Assembly: GCA_030605345.1 (NCBI GenBank)
Contig: JAUWIN010000011.1
Coordinates: 1-40,908 of the forward strand
Direction of reading: 5' to 3'
Length of the DNA: 40,908 nt
DNA from: Candidatus Brocadiia bacterium
Lineage (GTDB): Bacteria; Planctomycetota; PUPC01
Under the pieces are notes generated by a model that was given only the letters and a program-made list of their open reading frames with translations, was not told the DNA's origin and ran no database searches. Positions 33,183 through 40,908 of this stretch are shown here, piece by piece. Position numbers and translations under genes: made by a program. Within the stretch, counting starts at the first letter, position 1, and each line of letters starts with the position of its first letter.

Positions 33183-35053
33183 GTGTTTTTATGAGTCTGC
33201 TGATCTGGCCTATCGCGCTGCCAATTATTGTAGGCGCCTTGGTGTTCTGCGCCCCGCGGGGCCTGGCGAAGTATCTGAAATGGTTCTCGGTCGTCGCCGC
33301 CGCGACGACCTTCGGCCTGTGTATTACGTGCGTGGCCGAAGCTCCGCCCAGTTGGACGGTCAATGGCGAGGTGTTGCTGGCGCTGGACGGATTGGGCTCG
33401 CTCGTCCTGCTGGGAGTCGGGTTTTTCTCCCTCCTGATGACCCTGTATTCCGCAGGGTTCTTCAAGCCGGGCGACATATCGGAGAGTTACTACTACGGTA
33501 ATATCCTCCTTTCGGTTGGCGCCGCGTGCGGCGTCGCAGTTGCCAGCAACCTCATCCTCCTGGCGCTGTTCTGGGGGCTGCTGGGGATACCGCTGTACCT
33601 TCTCATCAACACAGGTTCCGAGCGGGGCAATACGGTCGCCAAGAAAACACTACTCATCCTGGGCGGGACGGACTCGGTGCTTCTGCTCGGCATCGCCGCG
33701 TTCTTCGTCTCGACGGGCAGCTTCGACATGCTGGTTAAATCTCAGGTTCCCGTGGTGAGCGTCGCGGCTTGGTTCGGCGTCATTTGCATCATCATCGCCG
33801 CGCTGGCCAAGGCGGGGGCGATGCCGTTCCACACCTGGGTGCCCGACGCGAGCGAAACTGCGCCCGTTCCCGCAGTCGCCATGCTGCCGGCATCGCTGGA
33901 CAAACTGCTGGGGATTTACCTGCTCGCTCGCGTGTTCCTGACAATGTACCATATACCCAACAGTGTCAAAATCGCCTGTATGCTCATCGGCGCTGGCACC
34001 ATTGTGTTCGCCGTGATGGCCGCGATGATGCAGCACAACCTGCGGCGTCTGCTTGGCTTCCACGCCGTCAGCCAGGTCGGATACATGGTCCTGGGGATTG
34101 CCACCGGCACGGCCATCGGTGTGGTTGGCGGGCTGTTTCACATGCTGAACCACGCCATCTACAAGAGCTGCCTTTTCCTCGCCGCCGGCGCGGCGGAGAA
34201 GAGGACGGGCGAGACCGAACTCGCCAGGATGGGCGGCCTGGCAAAGGTCATGCCGCTGACGTTCGTCGCCGCGGTGGTGGCGGCATTCGCCATTTCAGGT
34301 ATCCCGCCGCTCAACGGCTTCGCTTCCAAGTGGATGGTTTACAACGGTATCATCGCGGCTAAGGACATGGGCTTTGTGTGGGTGATTGTGCTCGTTGCCG
34401 CGATGTTCGGCAGCGCCCTCACACTTGCCAGTTTCGTAAAGGTTCTTCATTCCGTCTTCCTCGGGCAGCCGAAAGAGCCAAGGCAGGCGGGTAAGCAGCC
34501 GGGCATTCTGATGCTGGTTCCCATGCTCGTCCTGTCGGGCTTGTGCATTCTGCTGGGCATCTTTGCAGTCCGGTTGGGGGTGAACAAGATTATCCTGCCG
34601 GCGCTGGCGGGCATCGAGGGCATTGACGAGGCGGCATTCAACCAGACCCTCGCCGGCTCGTGGGGTTCTGGCACGGCGACAATCCTACTGATCGCGGCGC
34701 TCATCGTCGGTCTCATCATCTATCTGTTCAGCACCTTCACCAGGGCCAGGGAGGACGAATCCTACGTCGGCGGCGAGGTGGGCACCCGCGCCGAGATGTA
34801 CAACTTCGAAGGGGTCGAGTTCTACAAAACCGTCGGCGAAATGCCGCTCCTGAAAAACCTCTACAAACAGGCCGACGCGAAATGGTACGACCTGTATGAA
34901 CAGCTCCGGCGGACCACGTTCTACATAACTGGCTGGCTCCGCAAACTGCACGACGGCGTGTTGCACACCTACGTCACCTGGTGCGTAGTGGGGCTGGTGG
35001 TGATTCTGTGGTGGCTGTTGTACTCGTATAAGATACTTGGCCGCGCCTTCTGA
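33179..35053 (+). CDS. Antiporter-like subunit 1 (MrpA N-terminal part/NuoL/MbhH-like)
   Basis: A 624-residue membrane protein with about fourteen TM helices in the NuoL/MrpA/MrpD fold. The proton-path signatures are visible: AKAGAMPFHTWVPDASETAPVPA (quoted in pieces: AKAGAMPFHTWVP, then SETAPVPAV), RRLLGFHAVSQVGYM and LNHAIYKSCLF. The C-terminal ~110 residues after the last core helix are hydrophilic and end in one more TM helix, a NuoL-like lateral extension. GTG 33179 overlaps the large-subunit stop. It should move H+ or Na+ across the membrane. With the second antiporter subunit at 36585 the complex has two ion paths. Confidence 0.93.
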   Translation: MSVFMSLLIWPIALPIIVGALVFCAPRGLAKYLKWFSVVAAATTFGLCITCVAEAPPSWTVNGEVLLALDGLGSLVLLGVGFFSLLMTLYSAGFFKPGDISESYYYGNILLSVGAACGVAVASNLILLALFWGLLGIPLYLLINTGSERGNTVAKKTLLILGGTDSVLLLGIAAFFVSTGSFDMLVKSQVPVVSVAAWFGVICIIIAALAKAGAMPFHTWVPDASETAPVPAVAMLPASLDKLLGIYLLARVFLTMYHIPNSVKIACMLIGAGTIVFAVMAAMMQHNLRRLLGFHAVSQVGYMVLGIATGTAIGVVGGLFHMLNHAIYKSCLFLAAGAAEKRTGETELARMGGLAKVMPLTFVAAVVAAFAISGIPPLNGFASKWMVYNGIIAAKDMGFVWVIVLVAAMFGSALTLASFVKVLHSVFLGQPKEPRQAGKQPGILMLVPMLVLSGLCILLGIFAVRLGVNKIILPALAGIEGIDEAAFNQTLAGSWGSGTATILLIAALIVGLIIYLFSTFTRAREDESYVGGEVGTRAEMYNFEGVEFYKTVGEMPLLKNLYKQADAKWYDLYEQLRRTTFYITGWLRKLHDGVLHTYVTWCVVGLVVILWWLLYSYKILGRAF

Positions 35054-35069
35054 CGAGGGATTTACGCAG

Positions 35070-35711
35070 ATGTTGATGAACCTGATTGTCGTGCTCCTGA
35101 TGTTCGTGGCCATCGGCGCGGTGATTGCCATCTGGACGCGCGACCTCCTTTCCGCGGTGATTGCAATCGGCGTGCTGGGGTTCACCTGCGCTGTGGTCTT
35201 GCTGCTCCTCCGCGCCCCGGATGTCGCCATTACGCGGATCGTTGTCGAGGTGCTATTGCTAATTATACTGATCCGGAGTGTTCTGCGGCGGGGGGTGCGC
35301 ACGGTCGAGAGCTCGCGCAGCGTCCCGGGCATGGCGCTGGCCGGGGCGTTTGTGGCCGTGCTGCTCGTGTTGGGGGTCATCGCTATCCGCGAACTGCCGC
35401 CCTTTGGCGAGCCGGTCGCTCTGATGGGGCTGAATGAGCCAGCCCCGACGCAGCCGCTGGAAGCCGGCGGGCCGAAGCAAGAAATCCCGCCCCCATCGCA
35501 GACCTACATAAAACAGGGCCTGGAAAAGACCCACAGCGGGAACATCGTCACTGCGGTACTCCTCGATTACCGCGCTTACGACACCCTGGGCGAAGCGGCG
35601 GTGCTATTCACCGCCGTTGTCGGTGCGATTGCTCTGCTGAGACGCAAAAGCAGGAAGCCGCCTTCGCCCGCGGAAATGGCGGCCGGCGTAGGAGGCTCGG
35701 AGGACAGATGA
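35070..35711 (+). CDS. MrpA C-terminal-type subunit (MbhD + MbhE fused)
   Basis: A 213-residue membrane protein. Residues 1-~85 form the DUF4040/MbhD domain (three TM helices; RDLLSAVIAIGVLGFTCAVVLLLL, RAPDVAITRIVVE). Residues ~90-200 are MbhE-like (an N-terminal TM helix, then LEKTHSGNIVTAVLLDYRAYDTLGE and a final TM helix). In Mrp antiporters both parts sit at the C-terminus of MrpA; here they are one separate gene, so MrpA is split after its antiporter domain. ATG 35070 follows GAGGGA; the 3' end overlaps the next gene as ATGA. It helps form the sodium path. Confidence 0.9.
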   Translation: MLMNLIVVLLMFVAIGAVIAIWTRDLLSAVIAIGVLGFTCAVVLLLLRAPDVAITRIVVEVLLLIILIRSVLRRGVRTVESSRSVPGMALAGAFVAVLLVLGVIAIRELPPFGEPVALMGLNEPAPTQPLEAGGPKQEIPPPSQTYIKQGLEKTHSGNIVTAVLLDYRAYDTLGEAAVLFTAVVGAIALLRRKSRKPPSPAEMAAGVGGSEDR

Positions 35712-36205
35712 AGAAACTGGCGACCGAGGAACGCGACGGAATGAGCACTATCGTGCGCACGGTGACTCGCTGGGTCAGCGCGTTCATCATTCTCTACGGG
35801 CTCTACATTGTGGCATACGGCCACCTGACGCCCGGCGGCGGATTCCCCGGCGGCGTCATTATGGCGGGCGGCTTCGTGCTGCTCATGCTGGCGTTCGGGA
35901 AGAAAAGGTTGACGGCTCTGCTCCCCGTGGCCAGGGCGTCGGCGCTCGACTGTCTCGGCGCACTGGGCTTCTGGCTGCTCGCAGTTGCGGGGCTGGTGTT
36001 CGGCGGTGGCGTATTTTTCAGAAACTTCCTCCCCCACGGCCTGCGGCTCCGGCTGTGGAGCGCAGGCATCATTCCGCTGTGCAACGTGGCCATCGCCCTG
36101 AAAGTAACGGCCTCGCTTGTGCTGATGCTGGTGGCCCTCTCGGTGCTGCGGGTGAAGGCGGGCGGAACGGACGAGGATTTCGTCTCGGACATAGAAGAAG
36201 AGTAG
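35708..36205 (+). CDS. MrpB/MnhB/MbhF-like antiporter subunit
   Basis: A 165-residue membrane protein with four TM helices and the MnhB signature AYGHLTPGGGFPGGVIMAGGF (in pieces: YGHLTPGGGFPGG). The C-terminus ends in a short acidic tail. MrpB stabilises the Mrp assembly and lines the interface with MrpA's C-terminal part, here the product of the previous gene. ATG 35708 overlaps that gene's stop as ATGA. An internal ATG at 35741 is less likely, because the upstream start is coupled. Confidence 0.92.
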   Translation: MKKLATEERDGMSTIVRTVTRWVSAFIILYGLYIVAYGHLTPGGGFPGGVIMAGGFVLLMLAFGKKRLTALLPVARASALDCLGALGFWLLAVAGLVFGGGVFFRNFLPHGLRLRLWSAGIIPLCNVAIALKVTASLVLMLVALSVLRVKAGGTDEDFVSDIEEE

Positions 36206-36233
36206 CTGTTTCAGGGCAACGGAGGAGAACAAG

Positions 36234-36581
36234 GTGGTTTATCTGCTCTGCCTAGTTCTATTTCTCATAGGAATATACGGGGTGCTGACTCAGCGCAACC
36301 TGATTAAAATCATCCTCAGCCTGGCGGTGGTAGAATCTTCGGTGAGCCTTTTTCTCATTTTGCTGGGCTATCGCGTCGGCGGCATCGCGCCCATAGAGAC
36401 GGCCGCGCGGCCGCACGAGTCGTTTATCGGCATGTCCGTTGACCCGCTGCCGCAGGCGATGGTGCTGACGGCAATCGTAATCAGTCTCGGCGTGCTCGCT
36501 TTGTCGATAGCTATCGCCATGCGGCTGTACCAAAGATACGGCACTTACGACGTCACGCAAATAAGGAATCTGCGAGGATAG
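36234..36581 (+). CDS. MrpC/MnhC/MbhG-like (NuoK-type) subunit
   Basis: A 115-residue, three-helix NuoK/MrpC homologue. The core shows YGVLTQRNLIKIILSLAVVESSVSLFLI and the DPLPQAMVLTAIVISLGVLALSIAI block (quoted for recognition of the DPLPQALVLTAIVI signature of MrpC). A membrane-buried Glu lies in VVESS. It starts at GTG 36234 with GGAGGAG six bases upstream and ends three bases before the next gene. Confidence 0.92.
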   Translation: MVYLLCLVLFLIGIYGVLTQRNLIKIILSLAVVESSVSLFLILLGYRVGGIAPIETAARPHESFIGMSVDPLPQAMVLTAIVISLGVLALSIAIAMRLYQRYGTYDVTQIRNLRG

Positions 36582-36584
36582 CAG

Positions 36585-38135
36585 ATGGACCTTCTGCCCC
36601 TGATTGTTGCAGTACCGCTGCTGGCGGGATTTGTCCTGCCCCTGGTGCCCAAGCGCGCCGAACGGTTGGCGGACGGCCTCGCCCTCCTGACGGCAGCGGT
36701 GCTGGCTGCCCTGTCCATCGTGGCGCTCCGCATGCCTGACTGTATCTATGCCATTGGGGGATGGAACCCGCCCATCGGCATCAACTTCGTGCTCGACGGC
36801 GCCAGCAAACTGATGCTGTTGGTGGTCTGCGTGATAACCTTCGTTATCACCCTTTACTCGCCGGCATACATGGTTCGTTTCACCGGCAAGAGAAAGTTCT
36901 ATGCCCTGTTCTTCCTGATGGTCGCAGGGATGAACGGCGTGGTGCTGACCGGCGACATGTTCAACCTGTTCGTGTTCATCGAAATCGCCTCGATTGCCTC
37001 GTACGCGCTGGTCGGGTTCGGCTGCCAGAAGGAAGAACTCGAGGCGTCGTTCCGTTATCTCGTGCTCGGCTCGGTGGCGTCGTCCATGATTCTTCTCGGC
37101 ATCGCCTTGTTATATGCTAAGATGGGCACAGTCAACATGGCGCACCTGAGCGACAAGATCGCCGCGGCTGGCGGCCTGGGCGGTGCGGGCCCGACAACAC
37201 CCGAGGGCAAGGCGTCCGCATTGCTCATCTTTGCCACAGTGCTGTTCATCTGCGGCCTGGGCCTGAAGGCCGCTCTTGTCCCGTTCCACGCCTGGCTGCC
37301 CGACGCACATCCCTCGGCACCCACGCCCATCTCCGCGATGCTCTCCGGGCTGCTAATCAAGACCGTCGGAGTGTACGCACTTGCTCGAGTCCTGTTCAGC
37401 GTCATCGGCATCACCCCGGTGGTCTCAAATGTCCTCATGATTCTCGGGGCACTGTCGATGGTCGTGGGGGTCTTCGTTGCTATCGGGCAATGGGATTTCA
37501 AGAGGCTGCTGGCGTATCACAGCATCTCGCAGATGGGCTACATAGTGCTTGCCATCGGCCTGGCTACACCGCTCGGCGTCGTCGCCGGGCTCTTCCACCT
37601 TGTGAATCACGCGATTTTCAAGCCCCTGCTCTTCCTCACTGCCGGCTCAGTCGAATACAGGACCGGCACACGTCAGCTGGACCAGATGGGCGGGCTGAAC
37701 AAGAAAATGCCCGTGACCGGCACGACCTCTTTCATCGCCTCGATGTCGATTGCCGGCGTGCCGCCGTTCAATGGCTTCTTCAGCAAACTACTCATTATCA
37801 TTGCGTGCTTCCAGGCCGGGCGCTACGGCTTCGCAATCGCGGCCGTTGTCGTGAGCATTCTCACATTGGCATCATTCACGAAGGTGCAGAAATACGCATT
37901 CTTCGGCCCGCTCAAACAAAAATGGGGGCGTATCACCGAGGTCCCGGCAACGATGGCCGCCGCCATGGCCCTGCTCGCCGTGCTCTGCCTCGCCAGCAGC
38001 GCCCTGATGCTCAAAGGCCCCAGAGAGTTCCTGCTGGGCAACGCCCAAAGGAGTCTGACGGAACGCCAGGAATACGTCGAACGGGTTCTCGGCAATAAGC
38101 ACGCCGGTGGTGACGAGAGCCTCAAAAGTTTTTAG
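36585..38135 (+). CDS. Antiporter-like subunit 2 (MrpD/MnhD-like)
   Basis: A 516-residue, fourteen-helix antiporter subunit. The MrpD/NuoM/N signatures are GDMFNLFVFIEIASIASYALVG (in part: NLFVFIEIASIASYAL), KAALVPFHAWLPDAHPSAPTP, KRLLAYHSISQMGYI and LVNHAIFKPLLFL. The Glu in FIEIAS and the Lys in KAALVPFH are the conserved residues of the ion path. Compared with the subunit at 33179 it lacks the lateral C-terminal extension. In Pyrococcus Mbh only one such subunit exists; here there are two, as in Mbx and Mrp. The ribosome site is GAGGA. Confidence 0.93.
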   Translation: MDLLPLIVAVPLLAGFVLPLVPKRAERLADGLALLTAAVLAALSIVALRMPDCIYAIGGWNPPIGINFVLDGASKLMLLVVCVITFVITLYSPAYMVRFTGKRKFYALFFLMVAGMNGVVLTGDMFNLFVFIEIASIASYALVGFGCQKEELEASFRYLVLGSVASSMILLGIALLYAKMGTVNMAHLSDKIAAAGGLGGAGPTTPEGKASALLIFATVLFICGLGLKAALVPFHAWLPDAHPSAPTPISAMLSGLLIKTVGVYALARVLFSVIGITPVVSNVLMILGALSMVVGVFVAIGQWDFKRLLAYHSISQMGYIVLAIGLATPLGVVAGLFHLVNHAIFKPLLFLTAGSVEYRTGTRQLDQMGGLNKKMPVTGTTSFIASMSIAGVPPFNGFFSKLLIIIACFQAGRYGFAIAAVVVSILTLASFTKVQKYAFFGPLKQKWGRITEVPATMAAAMALLAVLCLASSALMLKGPREFLLGNAQRSLTERQEYVERVLGNKHAGGDESLKSF

Positions 38136-38150
38136 CGGACGGGTTTAGAA

Positions 38151-38660
38151 ATGGGACGCAGAATCGGGACGTTCGTCGCCTCGTTTATTGTCTGGTGTCT
38201 CCTCGCATATCCGTGGAGCGAGGCAGGCGGGTGGGACTGGCAAAGTATCATCGTCGGGCTGGGCGCCGCTGCTCTGGTGGCGGTAATTCTCAGCGACGCC
38301 CTGGCGCTCCGGCCCGCAAAATTCCTCAACCCGGTCCGCTGGTTCTGGGCGGCCGTATATCTCCCGGTGTTTATCTACTACTGCATCGTCGCAAACCTCC
38401 ACGTGATGTACCTGGTCCTTCATCCCGACCTGCCAATCAAGCCCGGGGTGGTCAAGGTCAAGACGCGCCTCGTAAGCAACGCCGCGCGCACCGCTCTGGC
38501 AAACTCAATCACCCTGACGCCGGGAACCCTTACCGTGGACGTGACCGACGACGGATACCTTTACGTGCACTGGCTGGTGGTGGAGAGCGCCGAAATGAAA
38601 GCCGCTACCGAAAAGATTGTCGAACGGTTTGAAGGCTGGCTCGAAAGAATTATCGAATAG
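38151..38660 (+). CDS. MrpE/MnhE/MbhA-like subunit
   Basis: A 169-residue protein with two or three N-terminal TM helices (about 8-26, 31-50 and 63-85) and a cytoplasmic alpha/beta domain. The family features are LHPDLPIKPGVVKVKTRL, then RTALANSITLTPGTLTVDV and YLYVHWLVVE. MrpE is required for Mrp complex assembly. The ATG at 38151 has a weak ribosome site and follows the MrpD-like stop by 15 bases. Confidence 0.92.
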   Translation: MGRRIGTFVASFIVWCLLAYPWSEAGGWDWQSIIVGLGAAALVAVILSDALALRPAKFLNPVRWFWAAVYLPVFIYYCIVANLHVMYLVLHPDLPIKPGVVKVKTRLVSNAARTALANSITLTPGTLTVDVTDDGYLYVHWLVVESAEMKAATEKIVERFEGWLERIIE

Positions 38661-38668
38661 AGGCCGAG

Positions 38669-38935
38669 ATGGTTACGCTGGTTTACATTGCCTTCGGCGT
38701 CCTCACCCTTAGCGCCCTCCTGTGCCTGTTCCGGATTGCCATGGGCCCGACCGCCCCCGCCCGCACCGTGGCCATCGACACCCTCGGGACGCTCCTGGTG
38801 GGGTTCTGCGCCATGGTGGCGCTCCAGGACGCCAGCGACTTCTACCTCAACGTCGCCATCGCCTGGGCACTCCTCAGCTTCATCGGCTCCATCGCGCTGG
38901 CAAAATTTCTCGAAGGGAAGGGCTTCGATGAATGA
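38669..38935 (+). CDS. MrpF/MnhF/MbhB-like subunit
   Basis: An 88-residue, three-helix protein. The RIAMGPTAPARTVAIDTLG segment is the MrpF signature (RxxxGPTxxDRxxAxD), with an Ala replacing the usual Asp before the Arg. DFYLNVAIAWALLSFIGSIA closes the last helix. Members of this family share similarity with bile-acid transport proteins. The start follows GAGG, and the 3' end overlaps the MrpG-like gene by eight bases. Confidence 0.92.
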   Translation: MVTLVYIAFGVLTLSALLCLFRIAMGPTAPARTVAIDTLGTLLVGFCAMVALQDASDFYLNVAIAWALLSFIGSIALAKFLEGKGFDE

Positions 38936-39308
38936 AGTCATCGGGTTCATCATAATCGCTGTCGGGCTGGTGTTCGACCTGTTCGGCTGCATCGGCCTTG
39001 TCAGGATGCCTAACGTCTATACCAGGCTCCAGGCGGCAACAAAGTGCGTCACCCTGGGCACCTGCTCGATACTCTTCGGCGTGTTGTGCATCACCGGCTT
39101 CGGCCCCACGGGCGTCAAGGCCCTCGTCTGCCTGGTCTTCGTCGCCATCACCTCGCCCACCGCAGCGCACGCCATCGCACGCGGGTCACACAAGTTCGGC
39201 ATCCACGTCCACAAGGACGCCGTCACTGACAAATACGCCGAAGAAATCGACGACCCTTCGGTCGTGAGCTCAGGGTCGAACGACCAGGAAGAAGGCGAGA
39301 CTCTCTAA
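38928..39308 (+). CDS. MrpG/MnhG/MbhC-like subunit
   Basis: A 126-residue protein with three TM helices and the MrpG signature GCIGLVRMPNVYTRLQAATK, followed by LCITGFGPTGVKALVCLVFVAITSPTAAHAIARG (in outline). The C-terminal ~30 residues are a hydrophilic, acidic extension. ATG 38928 lies inside the MrpF-like gene behind GAAGGGAAGGG; a longer frame on the same phase from 38688 has no ribosome site and is not used. The stop TAA overlaps the next ATG. Confidence 0.92.
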   Translation: MNEVIGFIIIAVGLVFDLFGCIGLVRMPNVYTRLQAATKCVTLGTCSILFGVLCITGFGPTGVKALVCLVFVAITSPTAAHAIARGSHKFGIHVHKDAVTDKYAEEIDDPSVVSSGSNDQEEGETL

Positions 39309-39910
39309 TGACCATACCGCTGCCAAAACTTCGCGAACTGAAGGAAGCGGTGCTGGCGCTTATCCGCGGCCCCTACACCACCAAGTTCCCGGCTGAAGAA
39401 CCCAAGATACCCGACGCCTACCGCGGCTTCCCCGACTACCACGAAGAAGACTGCATTGGCTGCGGCGCCTGCTGCAACGTCTGCCCCTCCAACGCCATCG
39501 AGATGACCGACGACCCGAACGCCGCCGTCCGCAAACTCACCATCTGCATCGACCGATGCATCACCTGCGGCCAGTGCCAGGCGAACTGCCCTACTGAGAA
39601 AGGCATCCTCCTGGGGCACGAATACGACCTCACTACCTACGACCGCGCCGACCTCCGGCAGCGCTCCGTCGAAAAGGAACTCATCACCTGCGAAGCCTGC
39701 GGCCAAATCATAGGAGCGAAAGACCACATCATCTGGACTGCCCGACGCCTCGGGCCGCTCGCATACTCCCACCCCACCCTGATGCTCGCCGCCCTCCAGG
39801 GCACGGCCGCCGCTCCCCGCAAACCGCGCGGCGAGAAGGAACTCACCCGCGGCGACACGGTGCGCATCCTTTGCCCCAGATGTCGCCAGGAAGTCTCCTT
39901 CCTCGCCTGA
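39308..39910 (+). CDS. Hydrogenase ferredoxin subunit, NuoI/MbhN-like, with extra Cys pairs
   Basis: A 200-residue protein with two [4Fe-4S] sites, CIGCGACCNVCP (near 52-63) and CITCGQCQANCP (near 85-96), in the NuoI/MbhN layout. The N-terminal helix and the YHEEDCIGC lead match the family. The C-terminal ~100 residues hold two more Cys pairs, CEACG (near 126-130) and CPRCRQEV (near 188-195). MbhN usually ends sooner, so this tail may bind zinc or dock the flavin module. It is the last gene of the operon and overlaps the MrpG-like stop by one base. It connects the polyferredoxin or ferredoxin to the small subunit. Confidence 0.92.
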   Translation: MTIPLPKLRELKEAVLALIRGPYTTKFPAEEPKIPDAYRGFPDYHEEDCIGCGACCNVCPSNAIEMTDDPNAAVRKLTICIDRCITCGQCQANCPTEKGILLGHEYDLTTYDRADLRQRSVEKELITCEACGQIIGAKDHIIWTARRLGPLAYSHPTLMLAALQGTAAAPRKPRGEKELTRGDTVRILCPRCRQEVSFLA

Positions 39911-39951
39911 GCGGGATGTCTTCCAAAATCCCATCGCTCCCGATGACCGGC

Positions 39952-40908
39952 TCACGTGCCCGCCTTCCCCGCGTGCAGTTCGCCCGCCCGCCGGTTCAGT
40001 TCTTGGTATTCCCGACGCAGCGGTGTAATTCGCTCGGAAAGATACCGCTCGATCCACACGTTGTCGATCAGCCCCGCCAGCGCCCGGCGGACCTCGTGGG
40101 CGACCGCATCGGCTCGGTCGAGGAGTTGGCCGAACGACGCCATCGAGCGGCTGACCGAGACCGGCCGCCGCTGGTCCTCTGTCGCCACTACAAGCTCCTC
40201 AGAAATCTCGCGCACCCTCGACCAGCCGCCGTCGGTGACACTCGTGAGTTTGGATAGCGCGTCTCGCGCCGCCTCGAAACGTTCCCTCTCGCCGACGGCC
40301 TCAAGCGCCCGCAGGCAGTCCTGGCGCCCTCCGGCGGGCGGGCGGCCGTCGTGGAGGATGATGCCGACATTCGCGAGACTGTCCAGCGCCCCCGCAATCG
40401 GCTCGCATTGGACCAGCGCGGTGTTGTATCGGCTCCAGGCGGTGGCGATGACGCCCTTCATGCTGTATTCGGCGGCGAACTCCGCCCAGCCCACGGCGTT
40501 GGCTTGGCGGTTCTCGAAGTTCGGGAGATTCACGTTATGGCCGTCGGCCCCCTTATAGGCCGTGGCACCCCAGAGCTCCACGCCGTGCTCAACGAATCGT
40601 TGGACGACCTCGCGGTTGACGTGGCCGCCCATCTCGGCCGGATGGCCGGTGTAGCCCCAGACGACCAGGTCGGCTTTTTGGCCCAGGCGTCGGAGTGCGG
40701 CGGCGTCCCAATCGCGCATCATATCGTGCCACAGGAGCGGCCGGACGCCACGCGCCACGAGCATGTCGAGGATAGGCTCGACGTGCCGCAGATACAGCGC
40801 CCCCTTGCCGTGCTTTTCGACGTAGGCGCGGGTGTCCGGGTGGGTGCCGAACGTCCACACCTCATCCCCACCGAGATGGAAGTAGTTCGTCCCCGGCAGC
40901 AGCGCCAA
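39952..40908 (-). CDS. GH20-like beta-N-acetylhexosaminidase, C-terminal part (5' end outside window)
   Basis: 318 residues are visible; the gene begins upstream of the window on the minus strand. Near the visible start is YFHLGGDEVW, whose D-E pair is the catalytic signature of family GH20. LLWHDMMRDW and VVWGYTG follow from the barrel, and later TAWSRYNTALVQCEP. A long helical region (~200-318) closes the protein, as in GH20-type enzymes from planctomycete-like bacteria. It probably cleaves terminal HexNAc from glycans. It converges on the hydrogenase operon with 41 bases between stops. Only a weak 5-bp inverted repeat (GGGAT/ATCCC, from 39913) lies between them. Confidence 0.78.
   Translation of the reverse strand: MALLPGTNYFHLGGDEVWTFGTHPDTRAYVEKHGKGALYLRHVEPILDMLVARGVRPLLWHDMMRDWDAAALRRLGQKADLVVWGYTGHPAEMGGHVNREVVQRFVEHGVELWGATAYKGADGHNVNLPNFENRQANAVGWAEFAAEYSMKGVIATAWSRYNTALVQCEPIAGALDSLANVGIILHDGRPPAGGRQDCLRALEAVGERERFEAARDALSKLTSVTDGGWSRVREISEELVVATEDQRRPVSVSRSMASFGQLLDRADAVAHEVRRALAGLIDNVWIERYLSERITPLRREYQELNRRAGELHAGKAGT

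Noticed and set aside
1..40908. tRNA, rRNA, CRISPR arrays, insertion sequences and attachment sites
   Set aside because: Reading the intergenic stretches by eye gave no cloverleaf, repeat-spacer array, transposase or integrase; a covariance or profile search could still find something short.

Overview
The window looks like chromosomal DNA from a GC-rich, probably anaerobic, Gram-negative-type bacterium. Lipid A/undecaprenol-type glycosyltransferases, a lipoprotein, EpmA, a planctomycete-style MJ0042 zinc-ribbon kinase-like protein, a DUF5696 protein and a GH20 glycosidase together suggest the Planctomycetes/PVC-like groups or a related candidate phylum. This placement is inference; no marker here settles it. 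Genes use ATG, GTG and TTG starts, good Shine-Dalgarno sites and many ATGA or TAATG overlaps. I saw no tRNA, rRNA, CRISPR array or insertion sequence.

Layout. (1) 1-2906: 3' end of gyrB, then an OmpR-family response regulator and sensor kinase. (2) 2907-7573: an envelope-modification locus. A GT2 glycosyltransferase, a LAB_N/metallophosphoesterase fusion and an ArnT-like PMT-family glycosyltransferase form one operon. It is bracketed by two related 30-residue membrane peptides (3040-3132 and 7451-7543) that seem not to have been annotated. Each peptide lies downstream of a nearly superimposable ~40-bp array of four 7-mers spaced 11 bp apart, the operator type bound by OmpR/PhoB regulators, placed just before a candidate -10 box. 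(3) 7660-16399: carbohydrate genes (Gfo/Idh/MocA oxidoreductase, zinc alcohol dehydrogenase, xylose-isomerase-like protein, xylulokinase-like kinase) with a ThiD2-ThiE fusion, interrupted at about 12.37-14.86 kb by an A/T-richer block of orphan genes including a secreted nuclease. (4) 16571-27430: housekeeping and envelope genes: radA, a lipoprotein, a membrane protein, a UDP-GlcNAc/UDP-ManNAc-type dehydrogenase, a DUF5696 protein, epmA, aspS and a membrane pseudokinase. (5) 27697-39910: a 16-gene operon for a membrane-bound [NiFe] hydrogenase fused in context to a complete Mrp-type antiporter module and to sulfhydrogenase beta/gamma-like electron-input subunits. (6) 39952-40908: the 3' part of a GH20-like gene on the minus strand.

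How the genes work together. The region 5 operon should couple ferredoxin- or NAD(P)H-linked hydrogen metabolism to Na+/H+ translocation. It holds all Ni-binding cysteines, two antiporter-like subunits and every MrpB-G homologue, with the MrpA-type C-terminal piece as a separate gene. In region 2 the two-component system next door is the natural candidate regulator of the envelope genes and of both micropeptides. The arrangement recalls enterobacterial PmrA/PhoP control of ArnT/LpxT through tiny membrane peptides such as PmrR, but the peptides here share no sequence I recognise with those.
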